A DNA stretch of 64,000 bases. Origin: Protaetiibacter larvae (GTDB lineage Bacteria > Actinomycetota > Actinomycetes > Actinomycetales > Microbacteriaceae). Shown here piece after piece: positions 16,267-26,200 of the stretch. Made by a program: the position numbers and the translations under genes. Every line of letters begins with the position of its first letter. Position 1 is the first letter of the stretch. The DNA lies in NCBI RefSeq assembly GCF_008365275.1, contig NZ_CP043504.1:496001-560000 (forward strand). Reading direction: 5' to 3'. The notes under the pieces are model-generated. The model ran no database searches. It was given only the letters and a program-made list of their open reading frames with translations, and was not told the DNA's origin.

Positions 16267-17259
16267 GTGCCCCGCTTCGATCTCCCTGCGGAACAGCTCC
16301 GCGCCTACACGCCCGACGTCGCCGAACCCGACGACTTCGACGCGTTCTGGCGCGCGGGCATCGACGCCGCGCGCGCGGCCGGCGGCGACGTCATCCGCAC
16401 CCCGTCGCCAGGCCCGCTTCTGACCGCCGAGGTGTTCGACGTGACCTTCCCGGGCTTCGCCGGCGACCCCGTGCGCGCCTGGCTCGTGCTGCCCCGCGGC
16501 ATCCCGCGCCCGCTGCCGGCGGTCGTCGAGTTCGTGGGCTACGGGCGTGGACGCGGGCTTCCCCACGAGCGTCTGCACTGGCCGACGGCGGGATACGCGC
16601 AGCTCATCGTCGACACCCGCGGGCAGGGCGGCCAGTGGGGCACCGGCGGCGCGACCCCGGACCCGCACGGCGCCGGCCCCGCGACCCCCGGCTACCTCAC
16701 GCGCGGCATCGAGGACCCGGCCGCGTACTACTACCGGCGGGTCTTCGTGGATGCCGTGCGCGCCGTCGACGCGATCCGCGCCATCCCGGAGGTCGACGCC
16801 GCGCGCATCGCCGTCACGGGCAACAGTCAGGGCGGGCTCATCGCGATCGCCGCCGCCGGACTGTCCGAGTTCGTCGCCGCGGCACTGCCCACCGCCCCCG
16901 TGCTGTGCGACGTGCAACGGGTGATCGGGCTCACCGGCGAGGATCCGCACGCCGAGATCGCCCGCTATCTCTCGGTGCAGCGCGAGGCGACCGAGCAGGT
17001 GTTCCGGACGCTGTCGTACATCGACGGCGTGAACCTCGCGAAACGCGCCACCGCACCCGCGCTGTTCGGCTGCGGGCACTTCGACACCATCGCGCCGCCC
17101 TCCGGCGTGTACGCCGCCCACAACCACTGGGCGGGAGAGCACGAGCTGATCGACTACCCGTGGAACGGCCACGAAGGCGGCGAAGGGCTGCACTGGACCC
17201 GCCAGGCCGCATGGCTCGGCGCCCGGTTCGGCGTGACGGGATCCGGAGCGGGCGCATGA
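16267..17259 (+). CDS. axeA: CE7 acetylxylan esterase
   Basis: 330-residue alpha/beta hydrolase of carbohydrate esterase family 7 (acetylxylan esterase / cephalosporin-C deacetylase). The triad is Ser187 (TGNSQGG), Asp273 (GHFDTIAPP) and His302 (WNGHEGG). These are each one position before the Thermotoga CE7 residues 188/274/303, so the alignment is nearly gap-free. RGQGG at about 120 forms the oxyanion region. No signal peptide, consistent with deacetylating imported oligosaccharides. The GTG at 16267 is preceded by AGGAGAGG. The last bases overlap uxuB (ATGA). Confidence 0.93.
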   Translation: MPRFDLPAEQLRAYTPDVAEPDDFDAFWRAGIDAARAAGGDVIRTPSPGPLLTAEVFDVTFPGFAGDPVRAWLVLPRGIPRPLPAVVEFVGYGRGRGLPHERLHWPTAGYAQLIVDTRGQGGQWGTGGATPDPHGAGPATPGYLTRGIEDPAAYYYRRVFVDAVRAVDAIRAIPEVDAARIAVTGNSQGGLIAIAAAGLSEFVAAALPTAPVLCDVQRVIGLTGEDPHAEIARYLSVQREATEQVFRTLSYIDGVNLAKRATAPALFGCGHFDTIAPPSGVYAAHNHWAGEHELIDYPWNGHEGGEGLHWTRQAAWLGARFGVTGSGAGA

Positions 17260-18590
17260 GCGAACCGGTCCCGCGGCTCACCCGGGCCGCCCTCGCCCGC
17301 GCGGGCGAGCCGCTCGAGGCCGCACCCGCCCGAATCGTGCACCTCGGCGTCGGCGCGTTCCACCGCGCCCACCAGGCCTGGTACACGAGCCGCGCCCCCG
17401 ACGCCGCCGACTGGGGCATCGCCGCCTTCACGGCACGCACCGACGCCGTCGCCCGGCGGCTGGCCCCCCAGGACGGCGTGTACACGCTCGTCGAGCGCGG
17501 ACCCGAGGCCGACCGCTTCGAGCACATCGGGAGCATCGTCGAGGTGCACCCGGCCACCCGCACCGATCGACTGCGCGAGCTCGTGGCCGCCCCGTCCACC
17601 GCGGTCGCGACCCTCACCATCACCGAGGCCGGCTACCACCTGCGGCCCGACGGTGTGCTCGACCTCGCCGACGTCGAGATCGCCCACGACGTGGAGGCGC
17701 TGCGCGGCGGCCGCTTCGACGCGCTCCTGACACCGCTCGCGCGCCTGCTGCTCGGCCTCGCCGACCGACGGACGGACGGCGTGGAGCCGATCGCGATCGT
17801 GTCGTGCGACAACCTGCCCGACAACGGCGCCCGGCTCGCGGCCGCCCTCGCCGTGCTCGCCTCCGAGACGGGGCGCACGGGCGCGCTGCAGGCCGCGTCC
17901 TTCGTCAACACGAGCGTCGACCGCATCACCCCGCGCACCACCGAGGCCGACCTCGAGGCGATCGCCGAGGCCACCGGATGGCGCGACGAGGCCCCCGCGG
18001 TCACCGAGCCGTTCGCCGACTGGACCCTCTCGGGCGAGTTCCCCTCCGGGCACCCCGCCTGGGATGCGGCAGGGGCGCGCTTCGTCGGCGACATCCGCGC
18101 CCACACCCAGCGCAAACTGCTCGTGCTCAACGGCGGGCACCTCGTGCTCGCCTTCGAGGGCTTGCGGCGCGGGCTCGCGACCGTGGCCGACGCGATCGCC
18201 GACCGTGACTGCCGCCGGGCGCTCGAGCGCTTCTGGGACGAAGCCGCCCGCACCGTCGGCAGCCCCGACACGGACGCCTACCGCGCCGCGCTCGAGGAGC
18301 GGTTCGCGAACCGGCGGATCGAGCATCCGCTCGCACAGATCGCCGTCGACACGGTCACCAAGCTGAGCCTGCGGGTGCTGCCCGTGATCCGCGCCGAGCG
18401 CGCAGCCGGACGCGACGCCGCGGGCTCGACCGCGGTCGTCGCCGCGTGGGCGGCCTGCCGCACGGCGGGCCTGCTCCCGGGCGAGCGCAGCGACCGAGGA
18501 GAGTTTGACCGCGCGCTCGACACCCTGCTCGAAGGCGCCGACCCGCGCGACGGCGAAGCGATCGTCGCCGCCGTCACGCCTCCCGGGTGA
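17256..18590 (+). CDS. uxuB: Fructuronate reductase / mannonate oxidoreductase (mannitol dehydrogenase family)
   Basis: 444-residue NAD-dependent long-chain polyol dehydrogenase family enzyme. The N-terminal Rossmann domain starts at IVHLGVGAFHRAHQAWY. The central strand SFVNTSVDRITPRTT and the C-terminal helical domain with KLLVLNGGHLVLAFEGL (the catalytic Lys region) and KLSLRVLPV follow. In this locus it would reduce fructuronate from UxaC to mannonate for ManD. The ATG overlaps the esterase stop by 4 bases. Its 3' end overlaps the convergent transglutaminase gene by 17 bases, so the two cannot carry separate terminators. Confidence 0.9.
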   Translation: MSEPVPRLTRAALARAGEPLEAAPARIVHLGVGAFHRAHQAWYTSRAPDAADWGIAAFTARTDAVARRLAPQDGVYTLVERGPEADRFEHIGSIVEVHPATRTDRLRELVAAPSTAVATLTITEAGYHLRPDGVLDLADVEIAHDVEALRGGRFDALLTPLARLLLGLADRRTDGVEPIAIVSCDNLPDNGARLAAALAVLASETGRTGALQAASFVNTSVDRITPRTTEADLEAIAEATGWRDEAPAVTEPFADWTLSGEFPSGHPAWDAAGARFVGDIRAHTQRKLLVLNGGHLVLAFEGLRRGLATVADAIADRDCRRALERFWDEAARTVGSPDTDAYRAALEERFANRRIEHPLAQIAVDTVTKLSLRVLPVIRAERAAGRDAAGSTAVVAAWAACRTAGLLPGERSDRGEFDRALDTLLEGADPRDGEAIVAAVTPPG

Positions 18591-19419
18591 TCTCCACCGC
18601 GACGAACAGCTTCGAGCTCGACGGGCCCGCGTAGACGCCCCGCAAGGGGGCGACGTCGTTGTAGTCGCGGCCGCGGCCGACGATCACGTGCCGGTCGCCG
18701 ATGTCGATCTGGTTGGTCGGGTCGAAGCCGTGCCACTGCCCGCAGTACCACTCCACCCAGGCGTGCGACTCCCCCGCCACCGTGACCCCGATGTCGGCAT
18801 CCGGACGCGGATGCAGGTACCCGGAGACGTAGCGGGCCGCGATCCCCACCGAGCGCAGCGCGCCGAGAGCGAGGTGGGTGATGTCCTGGCAGACGCCCTT
18901 GCGGTGATCCCACGCCTCGGCGGCGGTCGTGTGCACCCCCGTGATGCCCGGCATGTACTCGATGCGCTCGCCGATCGCGGTGCAGATCGCACGAGCCGCC
19001 GTGCACGGGTCGTCGTGCTCGGCCGCGATCGCCTGCGCGAGCTCGACCACCTCCTGCGGCGGCCGGGTGCGCGGGGTCTGCACGAGCTGCTCGACGTACT
19101 CGGTGGCGCGCGCCGTCTCCGCGGCGAGCTCCGCCTTGCTGAGCCCGCGCTCGACATGGTCGCGGGGCCGCACCTCGATGAGGCTCGTGGCGGTGAGCGA
19201 GAGCTCGTGGTGCGGGTTCAGGATCTCGAAGCTCGAGACGCGCGTGCCCCAGTAGTCGACGTAGCTGTGGGTGCTCGACATAGGGGAGATGTCGAGGTTG
19301 GAGTAGAGCACGAGCTGCCCGTCGCCCGTGACCGGCAGCATCCGGGCCTCGTTGTACGAGGCGGTCGCCTCGCCCTCGTAATGGAAGCCGGTCACGTGAC
19401 GGATGCGCAGGCGGTTCAT
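18574..19419 (-). CDS. Transglutaminase-like cysteine protease-fold protein
   Basis: 281-residue protein with an N-terminal transglutaminase-N beta domain (residues 1-90, RLRIRHVTGFHYEG) and a papain-like transglutaminase core. The triad is Cys in HRKGVCQDITH, His in GESHAWVEWY and Asp in GFDPTNQ. Such proteins are usually hydrolases or peptidases rather than cross-linkers. Its gene overlaps the alpha-E gene by 4 bases (ATGA), and that overlaps the ATP-grasp gene likewise, so the three are translationally coupled. The same trio is conserved across bacteria including mycobacteria (Rv2566-Rv2569c region) and is predicted to make or trim a peptide-like amide product; no function is proven. Confidence 0.9.
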   Translation of the reverse strand: MNRLRIRHVTGFHYEGEATASYNEARMLPVTGDGQLVLYSNLDISPMSSTHSYVDYWGTRVSSFEILNPHHELSLTATSLIEVRPRDHVERGLSKAELAAETARATEYVEQLVQTPRTRPPQEVVELAQAIAAEHDDPCTAARAICTAIGERIEYMPGITGVHTTAAEAWDHRKGVCQDITHLALGALRSVGIAARYVSGYLHPRPDADIGVTVAGESHAWVEWYCGQWHGFDPTNQIDIGDRHVIVGRGRDYNDVAPLRGVYAGPSSSKLFVAVEITREA

Positions 19420-20344
19420 GTGCTCTCCCCCGCCCAGCTCGGGGCGGCGTTGGTCGGGAAGTACCGCTGCCGGATCGCCTCGGATGCGGCGCTCGTGGCG
19501 AGCTGCACGTTGTCCATGTGGCGGGGCAGGTCGTCGATGATGTCGGCGATCGGGCGGTACTCGAGCTCGGAGCGGATCTGGCCGAGCAGGCGCTGGGCGT
19601 GGTCGGAGACGCCCACGCGATCCGACCGCGGTTCGATCTCACGCAGGCACTGCTCGGCGCGGGTGACCGAGAACAGGATGCTGCGCGGGAAGAGGCGGTC
19701 CAGCAGCAGGAACTCGGCCGCGTTGCGCGCGCTCGGCACGCCGCGGTAGGTGCGCAGGTAGGCCTCGTAGGCGCCCACCGAGCGCAGGATGGTGGTCCAG
19801 CTGGGACCGGACGCCTCGGTGAGCGAGCGGGTGGCGAGCAGGCGCGCCGTCATGTCGGCGCGCTCGATGGAGCGGCCGAGGGTGAAGAAGCTGTACGCCT
19901 CGTCGCGGCTCGTCGCCGACTCGATGATGCCCACCGCGAGCGCCGCGCGTTCGCGCACCCAGCCGAAGAACTCGTGCACCTTGTCGCTCGCGACCTTGCG
20001 CGGCATCCGGGCGCGGGTGGTGTTGAGCACCTCCCACAGCTCGGTCGAGACCACCTCGCGGGCGCGGCGGGCGTTCTCGCGCGCGGCGGCGAGCGAGTAC
20101 GCGATCGAGGCCGGCTGGTTGCGGTCGACCGCGAGACTCGCGAGCACGTCCGCCCGGGCGATCTCGACATCCGGGGGCGCCTCCGCGCCCATCACGCTCA
20201 GCAGCGAGCGGCAGGCGAGGTTCTCCTCGATCCACGGGTCCTCGAGCAGCAGCTGCAGATGCACGTCGAGGATGCGCGCGGTGCCGTCACTGCGCTCGAT
20301 GTACCGCCCGATCCAGAACAGGCTCTCGGCGATGCGGCTGAGCA

Positions 20345-20348
<4 letters not shown>
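19416..20348 (-). CDS. Alpha-E domain protein (DUF403)
   Basis: 310-residue all-helical protein of the alpha-E family. The start MLSRIAESLFWIGRYIERSD is the family signature; the Arg/Glu-rich helices (SFFTLGRSIERADMTARLL, RAEQCLREIEP) repeat through the chain. No catalytic role is known; it always accompanies the permuted ATP-grasp protein and is thought to be its partner. Two adjacent ATG codons (20348 and 20345) can start it. The first overlaps the ATP-grasp stop (ATGA). Confidence 0.92.
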
Positions 20349-22054
<1,706 letters not shown>

Positions 22055-22109
22055 GGCGGGAGCCTATTCCCGGGATGTTGCGCCGTTGTTTCGCGCGCCG
22101 CGGCTTAAA

Positions 22110-22206
22110 GGGAAACGGCCCGCCGAGGGGGATCGGACGGGCCGTCTCGCGGAGCAGGGGGTGCTCCGGGGGATCTCCCACGGAGGCGACCACCACAGCG
22201 CCTCCG
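22110..22206 (-). other. Three consecutive hairpins, possible small RNA or leader ending in a U-tract
   Basis: Read on the minus strand, three stems follow each other: 8 bp (22199-22206 with 22181-22188), 6 bp (22162-22167 with 22151-22156), and 8 bp (22138-22145 with 22115-22122). The last is followed by GTTTCCCTTT, so it resembles an intrinsic terminator. It lies between the ATP-grasp start (22054) and the iron box of hmuT. A 40-codon ATG frame (22225 down to about 22106) overlaps it, but nothing supports its translation. An unannotated short transcript is possible; confidence is low. Confidence 0.35.
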
Positions 22207-22281
22207 CGGGAATGCACTCATGGTATGCAGGGAGTCTGGGCAATCGCCCCATGCGGGCTGAGAGATGCTGAGCGCCCGAAC

Positions 22282-22300
22282 TCAGGTAAGGCTATCCTCA
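22282..22300. promoter_or_regulatory. DtxR/IdeR-type iron box before hmuT
   Basis: TCAGGTAAGGCTATCCTCA matches 15 of 19 bases of the iron-box consensus TTAGGTTAGGCTAACCTAA, including the AGG-n-TA symmetrical core. It overlaps a TATCCT -10-like hexamer (22293-22298) and ends 21 bases before the GTG start of hmuT. A Fe(II)-loaded DtxR/IdeR repressor should block transcription in iron-replete cells. Confidence 0.8.
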
Positions 22301-22321
22301 TTTCTCGCGTACAGTGGGGGG

Positions 22322-23422
22322 GTGACCCGAGCCATCCGCAGCGCCCTCGCGACGATCGCGGTCGTGGTCCTGCTCGCCGGATGCGCAGCTCCCGGCGCGG
22401 GCGGAGCGCCCCAGACCCCGACCCCCACGGGCGACACGCGACCGCTCACCGAGCTGCCCCGCTACGACGACCCGCGGACCGTCGAAGGTCCGCGCACGGC
22501 CGTCATCTCCGACGACGCCATCACCCCCGTCGCCGACCACCCGGACCAGACGCTCCCCGCCACCGTCGTCTCCCACGACCCCGACGGCGATCGCCAGGTG
22601 ACGGTCGACGACACCTCGCGCGTGCTCGCCATCGACCTCTCCGGTTCGCTCGCCGCCACCGTGTGGGGTCTCGGCCTCGGCGACACGCTCGTCGGGCGCG
22701 ACATGTCGACCACCTTCCCGGGCACCGAAGAGCTGCCGGTGGTCACCTCGGGCGCCCACGCCGTCAACGCCGAGAGCGTGCTCGAGCTGCGACCCACCCT
22801 CGTCATCACCGACGGCAGCATCGGCCCGCGGGATGTGCTCGAGCAGCTCCGCGAATCCGGGGTCGCGGTCGTCTTCGTCGAGAACGGCGCGAGCTTCGAG
22901 GGCGCGGTCGAGCTCGCGCGCACCGTGGGGGCCGTCATGGGCGTCCCGGAGGTCGGCGAACTGCTCGCCGACCGGATCGCCGCCGACATCGCGGCGGTGC
23001 GCGCGCAGATCGACGAGATCGCCCCCGCCTCCCCCGACCGGAAGCTGCGCGTGGTGTTCCTCTACCTGCGCGGCGGCTCGGGCATCTACTACCTCTTCGG
23101 CTCCGAGTCGGGGGCGGACGTGCTCATCACCGGCCTCGGCGCACGCGACGTCGCCGGGGAGCTCGGTTGGCAGGGCTCCCGGCCGATGACCGACGAGGCG
23201 CTCATCGAGGCCGACCCGGATCTCATCCTGGTGATGACCGACGGGATCGCCTCCGCGGGCGGCATCGACGGCCTGCTCGCCGCGAAGCCCGCCGTCGCAC
23301 TCACCGCCGCCGGGCAGCACCGCCGCTTCGTCGACATGGCCGACGGCGAGATCCTGAGCTTCGGCCCGCGTTCGGCGCGGGTGCTCGACGCGCTCGCGCG
23401 CGCCATCTACCTGAAGCCCTGA
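22322..23422 (+). CDS. hmuT: Haemin ABC transporter binding lipoprotein (HmuT-like)
   Basis: 366-residue class III periplasmic-binding-type lipoprotein. The GTG at 22322 is chosen because it gives a proper signal peptide ending in the lipobox LLAGC (Cys21); codons upstream overlap the iron box. Mature features match HmuT/ChuT-like haemin binders: RVLAIDLSGSLAATVWGLGLGDTLVGRD, FPGTEELPVVTSGAHAVNAESVLELRPTLVITD (both read in part), and FLYLRGGSGIYYLFG. The role is extracellular haem capture for transfer to HmuUV. No permease or ATPase gene follows; the next gene is convergent. The partners must be elsewhere, or the protein works alone as a haem-binding lipoprotein. Confidence 0.85.
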   Translation: MTRAIRSALATIAVVVLLAGCAAPGAGGAPQTPTPTGDTRPLTELPRYDDPRTVEGPRTAVISDDAITPVADHPDQTLPATVVSHDPDGDRQVTVDDTSRVLAIDLSGSLAATVWGLGLGDTLVGRDMSTTFPGTEELPVVTSGAHAVNAESVLELRPTLVITDGSIGPRDVLEQLRESGVAVVFVENGASFEGAVELARTVGAVMGVPEVGELLADRIAADIAAVRAQIDEIAPASPDRKLRVVFLYLRGGSGIYYLFGSESGADVLITGLGARDVAGELGWQGSRPMTDEALIEADPDLILVMTDGIASAGGIDGLLAAKPAVALTAAGQHRRFVDMADGEILSFGPRSARVLDALARAIYLKP

Positions 23423-23423
23423 A

Positions 23424-23478
23424 GCTCGGCGGCTCGGCGGCTCTGAGGCTCGGCGGCTCGGCGGCTCGGCAGCCTCAG
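23424..23478. repeat. Period-8 tandem repeat with terminator-like hairpin between convergent genes
   Basis: Six units of GCTCGGCG (the third degenerate to GCTCTGAG, the last to GCTCGGCA) run from 23424 to 23471. The outer ends CTGAGGCT (23443-23450) and AGCCTCAG (23471-23478) form an 8-bp stem enclosing the repeat. The array starts 2 bases after the hmuT stop and includes the stop codon of the convergent aldo/keto reductase gene. Confidence 0.75.
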
Positions 23479-24362
23479 TCGGTCGGCGGGGCCGGCGGCT
23501 CGCCCAGGGCATCGAGCGCATCCCAGAACTCGACGTCGATGACCGCCGTCAGGTGGTCCTGCAGCTCGGCGAGGCGCGTGGTCGAGTTCACCCCGACGAC
23601 CGTGGTGTGGATGCGCGGCTCGCGCAGCGAGAAGTGCAGTGCCGCCGTCGCGGGCTCCACCCCCCACTCCGCGCACAGGCGACGGAACGCCGCCACATGG
23701 TCCAGGAACGCGGGCGACGGCTCGGCGTAGCCGTAGGTGGCGCCGCGGAAGTTGTCGCCCGCGAGAATGCCCGCCCCGAACGGCGCCGCGTTGAACACCG
23801 TCATCCCCCGCTCCGTGGCGAGCCGCAGGATGCCCTCCGCCGCGCGGTTCACCACCGTGAAGCGGTTGTGGGTGAGCACCGCGTCGAACACGTCGGTGCG
23901 GATGTAGTCCTCGACGAGCCCGATCGTGCCGGCAGCGATGCCGATCGCCCCGATCCGCCCCTCCTCGCGCAGCCGGATGAGCGCCTCCACGGGACCGCCC
24001 GGCGCCATCCCCTCCGCGACGCTGATCGTGTACGGGTCGTGCAACTGGTAGAGCGGCAGCGTCTCCAGCCCCAGCCGTTCGGTCGACTCCTCGAAGGAGC
24101 GGCGCATCCGCTCGCCGTCGAACACCCCGGTGACCGGGTCCTGGTCGCCCTTCGAGAACACCCTGCGATCCTCCGGCAGGCCGCCGAGCGCACGGATCGC
24201 GTCGCCGATCAGGCGCTCGCTCGCGCCGTCCGCGTAGTTGTTGGAGGTGTCGAGCTGGCGCAGCGGCGAGCTCAGCAGTGCGGCCGCGAGGGACGCATCC
24301 GCGCCGGGGCGCTTGCCGAGACCGGAGGTGCCGATGGTGACGGGGGCGAGATCGCGCAGCAT
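23475..24362 (-). CDS. Aldo/keto reductase (D-threo-aldose dehydrogenase-like)
   Basis: 295-residue NAD(P)H-dependent TIM-barrel oxidoreductase. Features: N-terminal GTSGLGKRPG, the catalytic Asp/Tyr region LDTSNNYADGASERLIG, Lys in VFSKGDQDP, His in YQLHDPYTIS, and the cofactor end VVGVNSTTRLAEL. The fucose/galactose dehydrogenase-like branch is suggested by the SNNYADGASE and HDPYT forms. Exact substrate unknown. Last of a probable operon acyl-CoA dehydrogenase / SGNH hydrolase / this gene, with gaps of 9 and 12 bases. Confidence 0.85.
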   Translation of the reverse strand: MLRDLAPVTIGTSGLGKRPGADASLAAALLSSPLRQLDTSNNYADGASERLIGDAIRALGGLPEDRRVFSKGDQDPVTGVFDGERMRRSFEESTERLGLETLPLYQLHDPYTISVAEGMAPGGPVEALIRLREEGRIGAIGIAAGTIGLVEDYIRTDVFDAVLTHNRFTVVNRAAEGILRLATERGMTVFNAAPFGAGILAGDNFRGATYGYAEPSPAFLDHVAAFRRLCAEWGVEPATAALHFSLREPRIHTTVVGVNSTTRLAELQDHLTAVIDVEFWDALDALGEPPAPPTD

Positions 24363-24374
24363 GCACTCATGCTG

Positions 24375-24986
24375 TCACGCCGCGGCGGCACCCTCGGCGG
24401 CCTCCCACGCCTCCACGATGAGCTCCGTGCCGAGCTCCGTGGGGTGCACGCCGTCGGCAGCGATCGCGGCGGCCCCGTGATGCGCGGCCGCCACCGTGAG
24501 GATGCGGTGCAGCGGCACGAATGCGGCGCCGAACTCGGTCGCGAGCGAGGCGACCGCGGCCCGCTTGCCGGCGAGATCGTCGAGCCACTCGTGCTGTTCG
24601 TCCCGCACCGGGGTGAGGAACGGCTCCACGAGGATGAGTCGCGGGCTCGAGGCGGCGCGCGCCTCGTCCAGCAGCCCGCGATAGACGGACTCGAAGTGCT
24701 CGGCGCTCGTCGGCTGACCACGGTCGAAGCGGCGCCACGTGTCGTTCACCCCCACGTAGACGGTGAGGATGCTCGGGGCGTGGGCGATGACATCCCTCCC
24801 CCATCGCTCGCGGAGGTCACCGATCCGGTCGCCGCTGATGCCCCGGTTGAGGATCGTGCGATGGAAGCCGCGGATGGCGGACTGCTCGGCCACGCGGCGC
24901 ACGAAACCGGTGCCGAGACCCTGCGGGTCGTCGCGGCGGCCCGCGTCGGTGATGGAGTCGCCGATGAAGAGCACGGGGCCGGTCAT
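24375..24986 (-). CDS. SGNH/GDSL-type hydrolase
   Basis: 203-residue single-domain esterase of the SGNH fold. Block I GDSITDAG carries the nucleophilic Ser near residue 10, block II GISGDRIGDL the oxyanion Gly, block III GVNDTWRRF the Asn, and block V DGVHPTELG the Asp-x-x-His pair. No signal peptide, so it is cytoplasmic. Relatives deacetylate sugars or cleave small esters; the substrate here is unknown. Tightly packed between the acyl-CoA dehydrogenase-like gene and the aldo/keto reductase gene. Confidence 0.88.
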   Translation of the reverse strand: MTGPVLFIGDSITDAGRRDDPQGLGTGFVRRVAEQSAIRGFHRTILNRGISGDRIGDLRERWGRDVIAHAPSILTVYVGVNDTWRRFDRGQPTSAEHFESVYRGLLDEARAASSPRLILVEPFLTPVRDEQHEWLDDLAGKRAAVASLATEFGAAFVPLHRILTVAAAHHGAAAIAADGVHPTELGTELIVEAWEAAEGAAAA

Positions 24987-24995
24987 GCCGCCAGG

Positions 24996-26111
24996 CTAGG
25001 GCCCGAGCAGGTTCGCGGCCACCGTCGCATGCACCGACTCGGTGTCGGAGGGGTGGTAGATGCCGGCCAGCACGTCGCGCTGCAGCCGGGCGAGCTCGCT
25101 CGAGGAGCGGTAGCCGCCCCCGCCCGCCACCCGCATCGCCTGGTCGACGACGTGGCGCGCGGTCTCGGTGGCGCGATGCTTGGCGCCGGTCAGCTCCCGG
25201 AACCAGCGCGCGCCGCGATCGGCGAGGCCGTCGACGTCCGCCGCGAGGGTCTCGAGCTGCGGGGCGAGCGCATCGAGCGCGAGCGCGGCATCCGCCACCC
25301 GCCAGCGGATGTCGGGGTCGGCCGCGTACGGCGCCCCGCCGTTCTTGAGGCTGGTGCGCTTCTGGGCCGCCTCGACGGCGAGCTCGAGCGCGCGATCCGC
25401 GATCCCGGCGTAGACGGCCCCGATGAGCAGCAGGAAGTTGGCGAACAGGCCGAAGATGAACGGATCCGCGTTGGGCCCGAGCGGCAGGAAGCGCACGATC
25501 CGCGCATCCGGGATCACCACGTGGTCGAGCTTCGTCGTGCGGCTCTGCGTGGCGCGCATGCCGAGGGTGTCCCAGTCGTCGAGCGTGGTCACGCCGGCGT
25601 CGTCGCGTGTGACGATGCCGTGCACGAGCCGCGGGGCGCCCTCGCCGTCGGCCTGCTTGCCGAACACGATGAGGCGGGTCCAGGCGGGCGCGAGCGAGGT
25701 GAAGATCTTGGTACCCGTGAAGGCGAAGCCCGGCACCGGATCCTCGACACGCTCGGCGGTGGTGAGCGAGTCCCACATGACGAGGTCGTTGCCGGGCTCC
25801 GAGTTGCCGAAGGCGAACAGCTCGCCGGCCTCGGCATCCGCGAGCACCCAGGCGAGCGAGTCGTCGCCGCGGTCGGCGAGGGTTCGGGCGATGCCCACCA
25901 CGACGAGGTGCATGTTGACCGCGAGGGCGGTCGCGGGGGCGTGGGCGGCGAGCAGCCGCTGGTCGCGCACGCACTCGAGCAGGCTGCGCGGGCGCAGATA
26001 GCCGACCTCACGCAGTTCGGCGAGATCCTCGTCGAAGAAGGCGTTGTCGCGGTCGTACCCGGCGGCGCGGGAGCGGATGCGGTCGAGGAGCTCGGGGGTC
26101 AGCACGGACAC
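24996..26111 (-). CDS. Acyl-CoA dehydrogenase-fold flavoprotein, catalytic base position altered
   Basis: 371-residue flavoprotein with the acyl-CoA dehydrogenase fold: helical N-domain (1-110), beta-domain with GFAFTGTKIFTSLAPAW and TLGMRATQSRTTKLDHVVIP (120-210), helical C-domain. In classical enzymes the base Glu lies in an IYEGT-like motif after the last conserved Gly-rich segment. Here AGGGGYRSSSELARLQRD is followed by GIYHPSDTESVH, so that Glu is missing. This is the pattern of DszC-like flavin monooxygenases and other non-dehydrogenating members, and no acyl-CoA substrate should be assumed. GTG at 26111 or 26105 can start it. Confidence 0.82.
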   Translation of the reverse strand: MSVLTPELLDRIRSRAAGYDRDNAFFDEDLAELREVGYLRPRSLLECVRDQRLLAAHAPATALAVNMHLVVVGIARTLADRGDDSLAWVLADAEAGELFAFGNSEPGNDLVMWDSLTTAERVEDPVPGFAFTGTKIFTSLAPAWTRLIVFGKQADGEGAPRLVHGIVTRDDAGVTTLDDWDTLGMRATQSRTTKLDHVVIPDARIVRFLPLGPNADPFIFGLFANFLLLIGAVYAGIADRALELAVEAAQKRTSLKNGGAPYAADPDIRWRVADAALALDALAPQLETLAADVDGLADRGARWFRELTGAKHRATETARHVVDQAMRVAGGGGYRSSSELARLQRDVLAGIYHPSDTESVHATVAANLLGP

Positions 26112-26135
26112 CTCACCACGCTACGCGCGGCTCCC

Positions 26136-26195
26136 CGAAAGTACGCACTTCTGTGCCCCGAAAGGCCCGGAAGTGCGTTGAAGTGCGTACTTTCG
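26136..26195. repeat. 60-nt hairpin element, copy 1
   Basis: Perfect 16-bp arms: CGAAAGTACGCACTTC at 26136-26151 and its reverse complement at 26180-26195. Same 60-nt length and arm sequence as 27256-27315 and 44007-44066. It lies 5 bases beyond the stop of the minus-strand Gfo/Idh/MocA gene. Confidence 0.9.
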
Positions 26196-26200
26196 CGGAT

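Noticed and set aside
22106-22225. 40-codon minus-strand ATG frame within the hairpin cluster.
   Set aside because: Arg/Pro-rich, no ribosome site and no conserved feature; the hairpins alone explain the sequence.
22251-22300. GGCTGAGA ... GAACTCAGG ... resembling pieces of a TPP riboswitch.
   Set aside because: The order and spacing of the conserved TPP blocks are not met, the thi-box end is missing, and the same bases are better explained by an iron box before a haem gene.
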